A stretch of 64,000 bases of DNA, from positions 1-64,000 of the forward strand of contig NZ_JBITMQ010000025.1 in assembly GCF_044466355.1 (NCBI RefSeq), read 5' to 3'. Of the stretch, positions 43,165 to 50,667 are shown in pieces (positions within the stretch are counted from its first letter, which is position 1; each line of letters opens with the position of its first letter). The translations under genes were made by a program, and so were the position numbers. Origin of the DNA: Actinophytocola sp044466355. Lineage in GTDB: Bacteria > Actinomycetota > Actinomycetes > Mycobacteriales > Pseudonocardiaceae. Under the pieces are notes generated by a model. That model searched no databases, was not told where the DNA came from, and worked only from the letters and a program-made list of their open reading frames with translations.

Positions 43165-44040
43165 ATGACCACCAACCACCCGACCACCCTGGACACACTG
43201 CGCGCGGAACTCGACCGGGAACGCGCACGAGCCGAGTCTCTGGAGACGGTGAACCGCGTGCAGGCCGGCAGCCTCACCAGCCTCGCCAGGCTCGCGGAGG
43301 AACTCCGCTGCCAGGTCGCCGACCTGCACGACGACGCGCTGAGCTCGCACCCCATGCCGGTGCAGGGCCTGCGCAACGTCACCGGCCGCATGAACGGCTT
43401 GGCGGACACCTTGAGCCGCGCGGCACGCGGCTACTCCGGCGCCCGGACCACAGACATGATCTACCCGACCGTGGACGACGATCTCCGCGCACACGGGTGG
43501 ACGCCCCGACCGGACCGGGGGCTTGACGGCGTGTTGCCGCCGATCCCGATCACCGAGCTGGGCGACCGGCGCGGCTATGCGCGCGGCTGGCATCGCGGCC
43601 CGCAGTGGATCACGTTGTGGTTCACCGGGCCGTGCGCACTGGCCTACGCGGACAGCAGCGACCACGGGCGGCTCACCGACGCCGACGCCGTGCGCGCCGT
43701 GATCACCTCCCGCCGGCCGTTGTCCGCGGACGCACTGGCCGAATGGGCAGCGACTCGGCAGGAAGCACACACCGCGCCGTTCGACGCCTCGTACGTCCGG
43801 GTGTTCGCGCACCTGCGGTCGTCCTGGGGTGGGGGCCTGGTCGTCGATGACCGATGCGACGAACACGGCGCCCCCGCGCCCAACGGGCCCGGTCAGCGCT
43901 CCGTGTGGGCCTGCCCAAGCGATCCCGATTTCCGGCTCTACGTCTGGGGAATCGGCAACGAACCGGCCCACGTCCGCTACTGGGCCGGGCCCGTGGTCGA
44001 CATGGCCCACCTGGTCCAGATCACCGGCCACTGCCGCTGA
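43165..44040 (+). CDS. Hypothetical protein with coiled-coil start
   Basis: 291 residues from ATG 43165. The first 70 residues form a charged helix likely to be coiled coil (TLRAELDRERARAESLETVN). The rest has scattered aromatic strands: GWHRGPQWITLWFTGPCALA, PFDASYVRVFAHLRSSWGGG and DPDFRLYVWGIGNEP. No recognised domain. Followed by a hairpin. Confidence 0.62.
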   Translation: MTTNHPTTLDTLRAELDRERARAESLETVNRVQAGSLTSLARLAEELRCQVADLHDDALSSHPMPVQGLRNVTGRMNGLADTLSRAARGYSGARTTDMIYPTVDDDLRAHGWTPRPDRGLDGVLPPIPITELGDRRGYARGWHRGPQWITLWFTGPCALAYADSSDHGRLTDADAVRAVITSRRPLSADALAEWAATRQEAHTAPFDASYVRVFAHLRSSWGGGLVVDDRCDEHGAPAPNGPGQRSVWACPSDPDFRLYVWGIGNEPAHVRYWAGPVVDMAHLVQITGHCR

Positions 44041-44059
44041 CCTCCGTCTCTCCTTTCCC

Positions 44060-44093
44060 GCCGGTCGGCCGTCCCCGTCGACGGTCGGCCGGC
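44060..44093. terminator. Hairpin between module genes
   Basis: GCCGGTCGGCCGT (44060-44072) pairs with ACGGTCGGCCGGC (44081-44093), 11 of 13 Watson-Crick pairs plus two that can be G-U in RNA, with an 8-base loop. Possible terminator or attenuator. Confidence 0.5.
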
Positions 44094-44180
44094 GCCCCGT
44101 CGTGCGCCGGTTGCCGCCGCACCTCACCACCAGTTCGGCCGGCGCGTCTCGGGCTGGCCGCCGACCCACGGGAGAACTCC

Positions 44181-44765
44181 ATGACCACCCTCGACCTCGC
44201 GCACACCGTCGCCGAGCACCTCGGAACCGGGTGGCGCGCCTACACCGGCAAGGCCGACGACGGCTCGGAAGCACACCTCGCCGGACCGAACGATCAGGTC
44301 CTCGACCTGATCGACGGCACCACCACCGGCCGCAAGACCGACCAGGGCCGATTGATCATCACCGGTCACCTCGGCTTCCTGCGCAACCACGTCCCGCAGG
44401 ACCACAAGCAGGACCACAAGATCACCGTCGACCAGGGCAAACCGCCCGACATGATCACCCACGAGATCCGGCGCCGGCTGCTGCCGAACTACGAGGCCGC
44501 GCTGCACGCGGCCTGGGACGAGAAGCACGCCAGCGACGGCATCGCCGCCGCCCGCGAGCAACTCGCCGCGACCGTCGCGGCCCGCCTGGGCGTACAGCGC
44601 CGAGACCAGGCCACCGACTTCCACTTCGGCACGGTCGACGCAGGCGTCCACGGACGCGTCTGCGTGCGCTCGGGCGCGTCCGACTCGGTGTTCACCGTCC
44701 GCGTCCCGCACGACCGGGTGGCCGAGTTCGCCCGGCTGCTGGCCACCTTCGGACACCTCACTTGA
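44181..44765 (+). CDS. Hypothetical protein of phage-like module
   Basis: 194 residues from ATG 44181 behind GGGAGAA. It contains AGPNDQVLDLIDGTTTGRKT, QGRLIITGHLGFLRNHVPQD, a helix rich in Ala (AAREQLAATVAARLGV) and VCVRSGASDSVFTVRVP. No family is recognised. Confidence 0.6.
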   Translation: MTTLDLAHTVAEHLGTGWRAYTGKADDGSEAHLAGPNDQVLDLIDGTTTGRKTDQGRLIITGHLGFLRNHVPQDHKQDHKITVDQGKPPDMITHEIRRRLLPNYEAALHAAWDEKHASDGIAAAREQLAATVAARLGVQRRDQATDFHFGTVDAGVHGRVCVRSGASDSVFTVRVPHDRVAEFARLLATFGHLT

Positions 44766-44772
44766 TCACCTC

Positions 44773-44808
44773 CGGCCGTTCGAGCCGCCTCCGGTGGCCG
44801 AACGGCCG
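44773..44808. terminator. Perfect 10-bp hairpin
   Basis: CGGCCGTTCG (44773-44782) and CGAACGGCCG (44799-44808) pair perfectly around a 16-base loop just after a stop codon. Probable terminator or processing site. Confidence 0.55.
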
Positions 44809-44861
44809 ACCTACGCATTCCCGATTCCGCTCGTCACCGGCCTGAAGGGACCGATGCCGCC

Positions 44862-45449
44862 ATGACCACCTCCTTCACCGCCCCCGTGGCGGACGTCCTC
44901 GACTGCGGCCACCCGCCCACCCCGGACCCCAGCGGGATCGGCACCGGCCGCGCGATCGACCCGACCACCGGCGCCACGAGCTGCTACCCGTGCTCGGACG
45001 AACGCGAACGCCACGCGATGACACGCGCGAACACGTTCGTCGCCTACGTGTCCTCGGCCGGTCGCGCGCTGACCACCTGGCCCGGCGGGCACCTGGCCAC
45101 GATCGACCCCCACGACGTCCACCAGGTCGGCCGGCGCACCTACACCCCGTCCGGCGGGATGTGGACCCGCTACGTCTGGCACGCCACCGACGTCGACGGA
45201 GGCCGCTGGGCCGGCATCAACGGCGGCCCTGGCCTCGTCATCCGCGTCCACCGGTTGCGCGCGTGCACCTGGCAAACCGAGTTCGCGACGGCCGACCCCC
45301 CGCGCTACTGCCACCGCCGCGCCACCCACGCCGGCCAGGGCGGCGCCTTCGACCTCTACTGCCGCTCCCACGCCCGCCAGGTCTTCGACCTCTACGGCTG
45401 GACCACCACCGCCCTGCCACCCCGCGCGCTCGCCCAGACCCGCGCCTGA
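44862..45449 (+). CDS. Hypothetical actinobacteriophage-type protein
   Basis: 195 residues from ATG 44862. The opening VLDCGHPPTPDPSGIGTGRA and then CYPCSDERERHAM is a known pattern of mycobacteriophage hypothetical proteins, in which the Cys/His groups could bind zinc. LRACTWQTEF and YCHRRATHAG with YCRSHARQVF give further Cys/His positions near the C-terminus. No enzymatic motif. Confidence 0.65.
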   Translation: MTTSFTAPVADVLDCGHPPTPDPSGIGTGRAIDPTTGATSCYPCSDERERHAMTRANTFVAYVSSAGRALTTWPGGHLATIDPHDVHQVGRRTYTPSGGMWTRYVWHATDVDGGRWAGINGGPGLVIRVHRLRACTWQTEFATADPPRYCHRRATHAGQGGAFDLYCRSHARQVFDLYGWTTTALPPRALAQTRA

Positions 45450-45482
45450 ACCCGCGCCACCACACCGAAAGGGGAGTCCCTC

Positions 45483-46039
45483 GTGTTCGTGAAGTTCTAC
45501 GACCGCCTCGACCTGTCACGGGCCCACCTGGACGACGTGCTCACCGTGCCCGCCAACCGCGCCAAGGCGCTCGACGTGGCACGGGCCCGCCACCTTCCGC
45601 GCCAGTCGCTCACCCGCGCGACCACCCGCATGGGCCTCTGGGTCTACGTCTTCCAACTCGGCGCCGACGTCCAGCTCGGCACGGTCACTCTGGCCGGCGC
45701 CGAGCCCGGCCCCGAGAACGTGGTCACGCTGCCGGTCCGCCAGCTCGACCACTACACCACCCCCGGCATGCCGTTGACCGAGAGGCCGGGCTGCTGGCCG
45801 CGGTCGCCGAGGACTACCCGCCCACCGCGCCGACCGCGCTGCTGGCCGACAGCCTCACCAAGGTCCTCGACCTGTGGGCCGACGCCCGCCGCACCGGCCG
45901 GACCGCGATCGACATCCGCGACCTCGACCGCGCCGTCACCAGCGAACTCGCCCCCGCCATCCGCGCCTGGCGCACCGGCGACGCCTTCCCACGCCCCCGC
46001 CTGGCCGACACGGCCTGGCCCGAACCCGTTCCGAGGTGA
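45483..46039 (+). pseudogene. Hypothetical protein, frameshifted by an extra GA
   Basis: Start GTG 45483 behind AAAGGGGAG. The first part is a credible alpha/beta protein up to LDHYTTPGMPLTE at about residue 101. There the sequence GAGAGGCC (45780-45787) holds one extra dinucleotide. In the alternate frame the protein continues AGLLAAVAEDYPPTAPTALL, LTKVLDLWADARRTGRTAID and then RDLDRAVTSELAPAIRAW to a stop at 46039, seven bases before the next gene. Removing the extra GA restores about 185 residues. The unshifted frame becomes Pro/Ser/Arg-rich junk. Confidence 0.65.
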
Positions 46040-46045
46040 ACCACC

Positions 46046-46861
46046 ATGCCCATCGACGACCCCACGACCGCAACCCCGTCCGAGATCGACGAAGAGCTCG
46101 CCCGGCTCGGTATCGAGCATGCCAAGGCCACCGACACCGTCAACGGGCTCACCGCCCGCGTCCGCCGTCTGGTGAACGACGGGATGGACGAGTACGCGAC
46201 CGAGTTGCAGCCCCGGATCGAGCAGACCCGCCAGACGATCGCCGAGTGCGAGGCCGCCGCGCGCCCCCTCGATGCGGAGTTCGAACGCCGAGGCGGCTGG
46301 ACCCGCGCCTGGCTGGTCCTCAACACCGGCGGCCACGTCCACCGCACCATGCAGTGCCGAACGTGCTTCCCGTCCACCCGATTCGCCTGGCTCACCCAGC
46401 TCTCCGGGCACGACGAGACCGAGATCGTCGAGCAGGCCGGCAAGGCCGCGTGCACCGAGTGCTACCCCAGCGCGCCGGTCGAGGTCCGCAACCGGCCCAG
46501 CCGGATCAAGACCCCCGAGCAACTCGCGCGGGAAGCGGAGAAGGCCGAACGCGCGAAAGCCAAGGCCGCCAAAGCGATCACCGCACCCGACGGAACGCCG
46601 TTGCGCACCAATCAATACGGGCAGATCGACACCGAGTTCACCGCGCGGCGCTCCTACATCGACGCGCTGTCCTACGCCCGGCTCCTTGCCAAGCGCAACG
46701 TGGCGTTCCACCGCGACACCATCGCCGAGTACCACGAGGATGCGCAGCTCATCCTGGCCGCGCTCGCCGCCAAACACGGCCGGACCGAGGACGACCTGCG
46801 CGCCGAACTGGCGCCGAAGGTCGAAGCCAAGTGGAACCGCGAACACCGCAACTGGGGCTAA
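46046..46861 (+). CDS. Phage/plasmid protein with paired CxxC zinc-ribbon-like motifs
   Basis: 271 residues from ATG 46046. The N-terminal helix (EIDEELARLGIEHAKATDTV) leads to a segment HVHRTMQCRTCFPSTRFAWL and then ACTECYPSAP, giving CxxC pairs that can bind one zinc. This arrangement with conserved W-L and S-G-x-x-E is frequent in actinobacterial phages and plasmids. The C-terminal half is a basic helix (EKAERAKAKAAKAITAPDGT) and further helices. Nucleic acid binding is likely. Confidence 0.7.
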   Translation: MPIDDPTTATPSEIDEELARLGIEHAKATDTVNGLTARVRRLVNDGMDEYATELQPRIEQTRQTIAECEAAARPLDAEFERRGGWTRAWLVLNTGGHVHRTMQCRTCFPSTRFAWLTQLSGHDETEIVEQAGKAACTECYPSAPVEVRNRPSRIKTPEQLAREAEKAERAKAKAAKAITAPDGTPLRTNQYGQIDTEFTARRSYIDALSYARLLAKRNVAFHRDTIAEYHEDAQLILAALAAKHGRTEDDLRAELAPKVEAKWNREHRNWG

Positions 46862-46903
46862 TCGCTCCCGGCAGGCAACCCGTTCTCGCGAAAGGACTCA
46901 CCG

Positions 46904-47287
46904 ATGCTTCTGGTCGAAACGCTGGAAGACCTGGTGCACAACTACCTCGAAAACCCCGCTCGGCCCGGCTCGGCCGTCGGCAAGGTCAACGCGCAAGACC
47001 TGGTCAGCCACGTCGTGCAGCACCTCGCCGAGCGCGGGGTCGACGTGGGATTTCACGACGGCTCACGCCTTACCCTGCCGGGCAACGCGCCCCGGCGGCC
47101 GGAGCCCGAGCGGCACCGCCTTCCCCTGGTACTCCAGGAAAACGACGACGGGCACGTCCGCATCTACTGCGACGGGCGCGACTGCGTCTGGTCCTGGCCG
47201 CTCTACCAGCAGGCGAGCGCGCAGACCAACGGCGACACGATCACCATCGCTGTCGAGCATGCCATCCGGCGACACCGCCACTTCTGA
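46904..47287 (+). CDS. Hypothetical protein of phage-like module
   Basis: 127 residues from ATG 46904 behind GAAAGGAC. Helical start (VETLEDLVHNYLENP, NAQDLVSHVVQHLAERGVDV), then RIYCDGRDCVWSWPLYQQAS with two Cys. No recognised family. Followed by a long perfect inverted repeat. Confidence 0.6.
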   Translation: MLLVETLEDLVHNYLENPARPGSAVGKVNAQDLVSHVVQHLAERGVDVGFHDGSRLTLPGNAPRRPEPERHRLPLVLQENDDGHVRIYCDGRDCVWSWPLYQQASAQTNGDTITIAVEHAIRRHRHF

Positions 47288-47314
47288 CCACTCCGGCCAC
47301 CAGCTACGCACCTC

Positions 47315-47364
47315 AGCGCGATGCCCTCCCCAGCACCAACTCGCCACGGGGAGGGCATCGCGCT
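47315..47364. repeat. 17-bp perfect inverted repeat
   Basis: AGCGCGATGCCCTCCCC (47315-47331) is exactly complementary to GGGGAGGGCATCGCGCT (47348-47364), with a 16-base spacer. At 17 bp the stem is longer than a usual terminator. It may be a terminator, an RNA structure or a protein binding site. Confidence 0.75.
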
Positions 47365-47402
47365 GCATGGGCTGATACACATCCGAAGGAGCTCGAACCG
47401 CC

Positions 47403-47834
47403 ATGACTACCAACGACATTCACGATGCCCGGCAACTCATCGCCGAGATCGACGTCCCCACGGAACGCCCGCGCTGGGCGTGGTGGGCCCCCGGTGACGC
47501 CACCCGGTACCACGCCGCGCTGATCAACGCAGCACCCAGCGCCAGCATGATCGGTCCCGCTTCTGGCGGCACCTTCCGCGCTCTCGTGATCACGATCGAC
47601 CTGCTCAGCTTGAGTCCCACCTCGATCGTGATCCCGCGGCCCAACGCCGACCTAGACCGTTACACCGCCGAGGAATGGCTCTTCCGGCGGTTTCCTGGTG
47701 GCTGGTGGGCCGGTGTCCGGCCGCTGCTGGCCGCGCTGGGCTGGACGCCCACGAGCAACCGTGACACCAGCTACCGCAGCACGGACCACCGCGACATCAC
47801 CGCGGCGCAGCGCGGCCCAGACGCCGCCCGCTAG
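47403..47834 (+). CDS. Hypothetical protein of phage-like module
   Basis: 143 residues from ATG 47403 behind AAGGAGC. RWAWWAPGDATRYHAALINA, LVITIDLLSLSPTSIVIPRP and TAEEWLFRRFPGGWWAGVRP show a compact alpha/beta protein. No family is recognised. Confidence 0.6.
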   Translation: MTTNDIHDARQLIAEIDVPTERPRWAWWAPGDATRYHAALINAAPSASMIGPASGGTFRALVITIDLLSLSPTSIVIPRPNADLDRYTAEEWLFRRFPGGWWAGVRPLLAALGWTPTSNRDTSYRSTDHRDITAAQRGPDAAR

Positions 47835-47953
47835 CACCAGGTACCGCGGTTCCCCGGCCACGCGGCCAGACCACCCCACCCGCACCCACGCCACACCGGC
47901 CTGCGTCCGCGCGGGCCGGCGATGAGGGTCGCCCGCCTTCGGAGGAGATCATC

Positions 47954-48219
47954 ATGAACAGCACCGCCAACACCGATCTGTCCAGCGTCGCCGATACGGC
48001 CAACCGTGCAGCCATCTTCGAGCCGATGACGAACGAGGACGAACGGCCGACGATCACCGTCGCCGGAGTCCACGTCGCGCTCTACGTCGACCCGGCCAGC
48101 CGGCAGGTCCGAGTCTCATCGATCTCGACGACACCGAGTCGTGGCTGCTGCGCAACGACAAGGACAGCACAGTTCCACTGCGCATCTGCATCCAGGGCGA
48201 CGTCACGTTCGAGGGCTGA
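47954..48219 (+). pseudogene. Small protein with probable one-base deletion
   Basis: ATG 47954 behind GGAGGAG. The first part ends sensibly in TITVAGVHVALYVDPASRQV. Near 48106-48112 the frame that makes sense changes: reading one base later gives SLIDLDDTESWLLRNDKDST then VPLRICIQGDVTFEG and a stop at 48219. The unshifted frame gives Cys/Ser/Arg-rich junk to 48271. One missing base best explains this. Confidence 0.6.
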
Positions 48220-48334
48220 CAAACCGATCGCGCGACCGTCGGCCCGCGCTCGCGCCTTTCGCGCACCGTAGGACAGCGCCGCCGTTCGTCCATTCAGGAC
48301 ACCGAATCGCGTCACGTTGATGAAGAGGTGACTC

Positions 48335-48832
48335 ATGCACGCATCAACCACCGAAATGCCGGACCTCACCGCCTATGACGTCATCCTCGTCAACAGCAGC
48401 GGCGGCAAGGACTCACAAGCAATGCTCGACGAGGTCTGTACCCTCGCCGAGACTGCGGGAGTCCTCGATCGCATCACCGTCCTGCACTGCGCGCTCGGCC
48501 ACGTCGAATGGCCCGGCACCAGTGAACTCGCCCGCACCCAGGCTGAGCACTACGGGGTGCGCTACGAACAACGCCACCGCGAGCAAGGGCTGCTCCTCGA
48601 CCAGGTTCGCCGCCGCGGGCGCTGGCCTTCGGCCTCGGCTCGCTACTGTACTTCGGATCAGAAGCGAGGCCCTGCAAGGAAACTCATCACGCAACTGGTC
48701 GCCGAGCTCGGTGATCTGGGCCGTCCGGCCCGCGTGCTGAACTGCATGGGCCTGCGCGCCGAGGAGTCGCGGGCACGGCTGAAGAAGTTCGAGCAATGTT
48801 GCACTGGCTGCATCACGGCCCGACGAGGTTAG
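48335..48832 (+). CDS. PP-loop (PAPS reductase-like) protein, truncated
   Basis: 165 residues. VILVNSSGGKDSQAMLDEV holds the SGGKDS PP-loop that binds ATP in PAPS-reductase and N-type ATP-pyrophosphatase enzymes. YCTSDQKRGPARKLI and LNCMGLRAEESRAR match later conserved blocks. The family usually runs on for another 80-120 residues after EESRAR; here the frame ends in FEQCCTGCITARRG. The gene is the last of the module and 3'-truncated near the integrase gene, as if an element had integrated here. Phage-borne members may take part in nucleic acid modification. Confidence 0.65.
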   Translation: MHASTTEMPDLTAYDVILVNSSGGKDSQAMLDEVCTLAETAGVLDRITVLHCALGHVEWPGTSELARTQAEHYGVRYEQRHREQGLLLDQVRRRGRWPSASARYCTSDQKRGPARKLITQLVAELGDLGRPARVLNCMGLRAEESRARLKKFEQCCTGCITARRG

Positions 48833-48972
48833 CCCGCGATCTGGCGCCTGGCCGGTACATGCGGCGACCAAGTTTCTATCACGTGCCCACCGTGTTGATC
48901 GAGGTGCGGGGCCACACGATCGTCAACACGGTGTATCCTACGCTCTATTGGTGCTTCCAGCGCATCAACTTG

Positions 48973-48994
48973 CAGAGATCTGCGACGATCTCTG
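48973..48994. promoter_or_regulatory. Perfect 8-bp inverted repeat upstream of the integrase
   Basis: CAGAGATC (48973-48980) and GATCTCTG (48987-48994) flank TGCGAC, 17 bases before the TTG start of the integrase. It could be an operator of the cassette or part of its attachment site. Confidence 0.5.
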
Positions 48995-49010
48995 TTGCGG
49001 AGGGTGACGA

Positions 49011-50267
49011 TTGGTTGACGGTCGATGGACTACGGACGTCAGCCGTGGCGGCCCGATGTCCACAGTGCCCGGGGTTGCCACGTTGCATGTGGTGCCGGGC
49101 GTGTCGATGCTGCGTCCGGCAGAGGCGGTGTTCGAGAAGACTCTGCAAGGGTTTGCTGATCATCAGCGGGCTCGGCGGTTGTCGAAGGACACGGTGCGGC
49201 AGCGGTTGCGGATCGCTCGCCAGGTGCGGGTGGTGGCGGACGGCTACCCGTGGGAGCCGGCGTGGAACCGGGGCCTGTTCGATCGGTGGTCGGCGATGCT
49301 GGCCGACAGCGTGGCCGACTCGACGATGCGTAAGTATCAGAACGATCTCGCGCTGTATCTGGCGTATCTGAGTGATCCGGCCTACGAGTGGCCGCAGGTC
49401 TGTCAGGAGCTGTTCGGCCGGTTCAACTCGTTCGCGCTGCGGGATTTGAACGCGGTTCGTCATGCACAGGAGTACATCGGCAGGCCCAGCGGGAACCGGC
49501 CGCTGACCCGCGAGGAGATCCGGCGGCTGTTCGGCTGCATGGAACCGGAGATCCAGCGGCTGCGCACGGAGGGACACAAGGGCGCGTTGACCGCGGCCCG
49601 TGACCTGGCGTTGTTGACCACGTTGTATGGCTGGGGGTTGCGGCGCCGGGAGGCAGCACGGCTGGAGACGCACGATTGGCGGCGACAGGCGAAGCTGCCC
49701 GAGTTCGGCGACCACGCGGCGCTGGCGGTGCGGTGGGGCAAGCCCAGCGCCGGGCAGCCGCCCCGGCGGCGGATGGTGATCTCGGTGTGGCCGTGGGCGG
49801 TGCAGACGGTGCGGGTCTACTTGGCGAACGTGCGCCCGCTGTTTTATGTCGATCGCGAGGACGACGGTGTGATGTTCCCGACCGAGCGCGATGAGATGAT
49901 CTCGGAGCGGGCGGTGAACCAGCGTTTCCAGCACTGGCGCGAACTGGCGGGGCTGCCTGACTATCTGGGTCCGCACTGCCTGCGGCACACGTACGTGACC
50001 CGGTTGATCGAGTCCGGCTACGACGGTCAGTTCGTCACCGACCAGGTCGGTCATTCCCACGCGGCAACCACGGCGATCTACACGGCGGTCAGCAGCGAGT
50101 TCAAGAACCTGAAGGTCCGTGAGCACCTGGACGCGGCCGAGGAGGCCGCCTTGCAGCGCGGCTTCGCGATGGCCGAGACGGAGGCGGAGATGGACGACGA
50201 CTTCAGCGACGACATCACCGATCATGCGTCGGGCGAGCCTGCCCGCGGTCGGAGGAGGGTGCGATGA
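49011..50267 (+). CDS. Tyrosine recombinase/integrase of a three-gene cassette
   Basis: About 418 residues from TTG 49011, behind the strong GGAGGG; ATG 49056 is the alternative. The N-terminal SAM-like core-binding part (TLQGFADHQRARRLSKDTVR) is followed by the catalytic domain with all expected residues: Arg in LYGWGLRRREAARLE, H-x-x-R in GPHCLRHTYVTRLIE (about 322-325), and H with Tyr in VGHSHAATTAIYTAV (about 347-356). It catalyses site-specific strand exchange. Its stop overlaps the ATG of the next gene (ATGA), so the three genes of the cassette are translated together. Confidence 0.92.
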   Translation: MVDGRWTTDVSRGGPMSTVPGVATLHVVPGVSMLRPAEAVFEKTLQGFADHQRARRLSKDTVRQRLRIARQVRVVADGYPWEPAWNRGLFDRWSAMLADSVADSTMRKYQNDLALYLAYLSDPAYEWPQVCQELFGRFNSFALRDLNAVRHAQEYIGRPSGNRPLTREEIRRLFGCMEPEIQRLRTEGHKGALTAARDLALLTTLYGWGLRRREAARLETHDWRRQAKLPEFGDHAALAVRWGKPSAGQPPRRRMVISVWPWAVQTVRVYLANVRPLFYVDREDDGVMFPTERDEMISERAVNQRFQHWRELAGLPDYLGPHCLRHTYVTRLIESGYDGQFVTDQVGHSHAATTAIYTAVSSEFKNLKVREHLDAAEEAALQRGFAMAETEAEMDDDFSDDITDHASGEPARGRRRVR

Positions 50268-50647
50268 ACGCCGTGTCCCGGCCAGGGCCGGACGAGCAGA
50301 ACGACGGCCTGCGTGCCCAGCAGCCGCGCTACGAATGGCGGCTGCGCGAGCTGATGGCCGTCCGCAAGAACTGGTACACCACCACGAAGCTGATCCCGGA
50401 ACTGCGTAGGTATGGCTTCGAGTTCGACCGCAGTTCGATCTACCGGCTGGTGCGGGCCGAGCGTCCGCCGAAGATGCCGGTCGAGTTGATCCTGGCCCTG
50501 TGCAAGATACTCGACTGCCGCTTCGAGGACTTGGCGGTGGAGATCGAGCCGCAGCAGGCCGCCGACGAGCCGCCGCGCCGTGGCCCGCGGCCGGCTGTGC
50601 CGGACATGCCGTTGTTGTCCGCGGACTTCTTCGACGCCGAGAGCTGA
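50264..50647 (+). CDS. Small Cro/CI-like HTH protein of the recombinase cassette
   Basis: 127 residues, ATG overlapping the integrase stop. YEWRLRELMAVRKNWYTTTK and FDRSSIYRLVRAERPPKMPV, then LILALCKILDCRFEDLAVEI follow the five-helix Cro/CI fold in a form that prefers small operators. The C-terminal tail is charged and Pro-rich. It may control the cassette or act as the accessory DNA-bending partner of the recombinase. It comes 20 bases before the zinc-ribbon gene. Confidence 0.8.
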   Translation: MNAVSRPGPDEQNDGLRAQQPRYEWRLRELMAVRKNWYTTTKLIPELRRYGFEFDRSSIYRLVRAERPPKMPVELILALCKILDCRFEDLAVEIEPQQAADEPPRRGPRPAVPDMPLLSADFFDAES

Positions 50648-50667
50648 CCGGGCACCGGGGCACGCAC

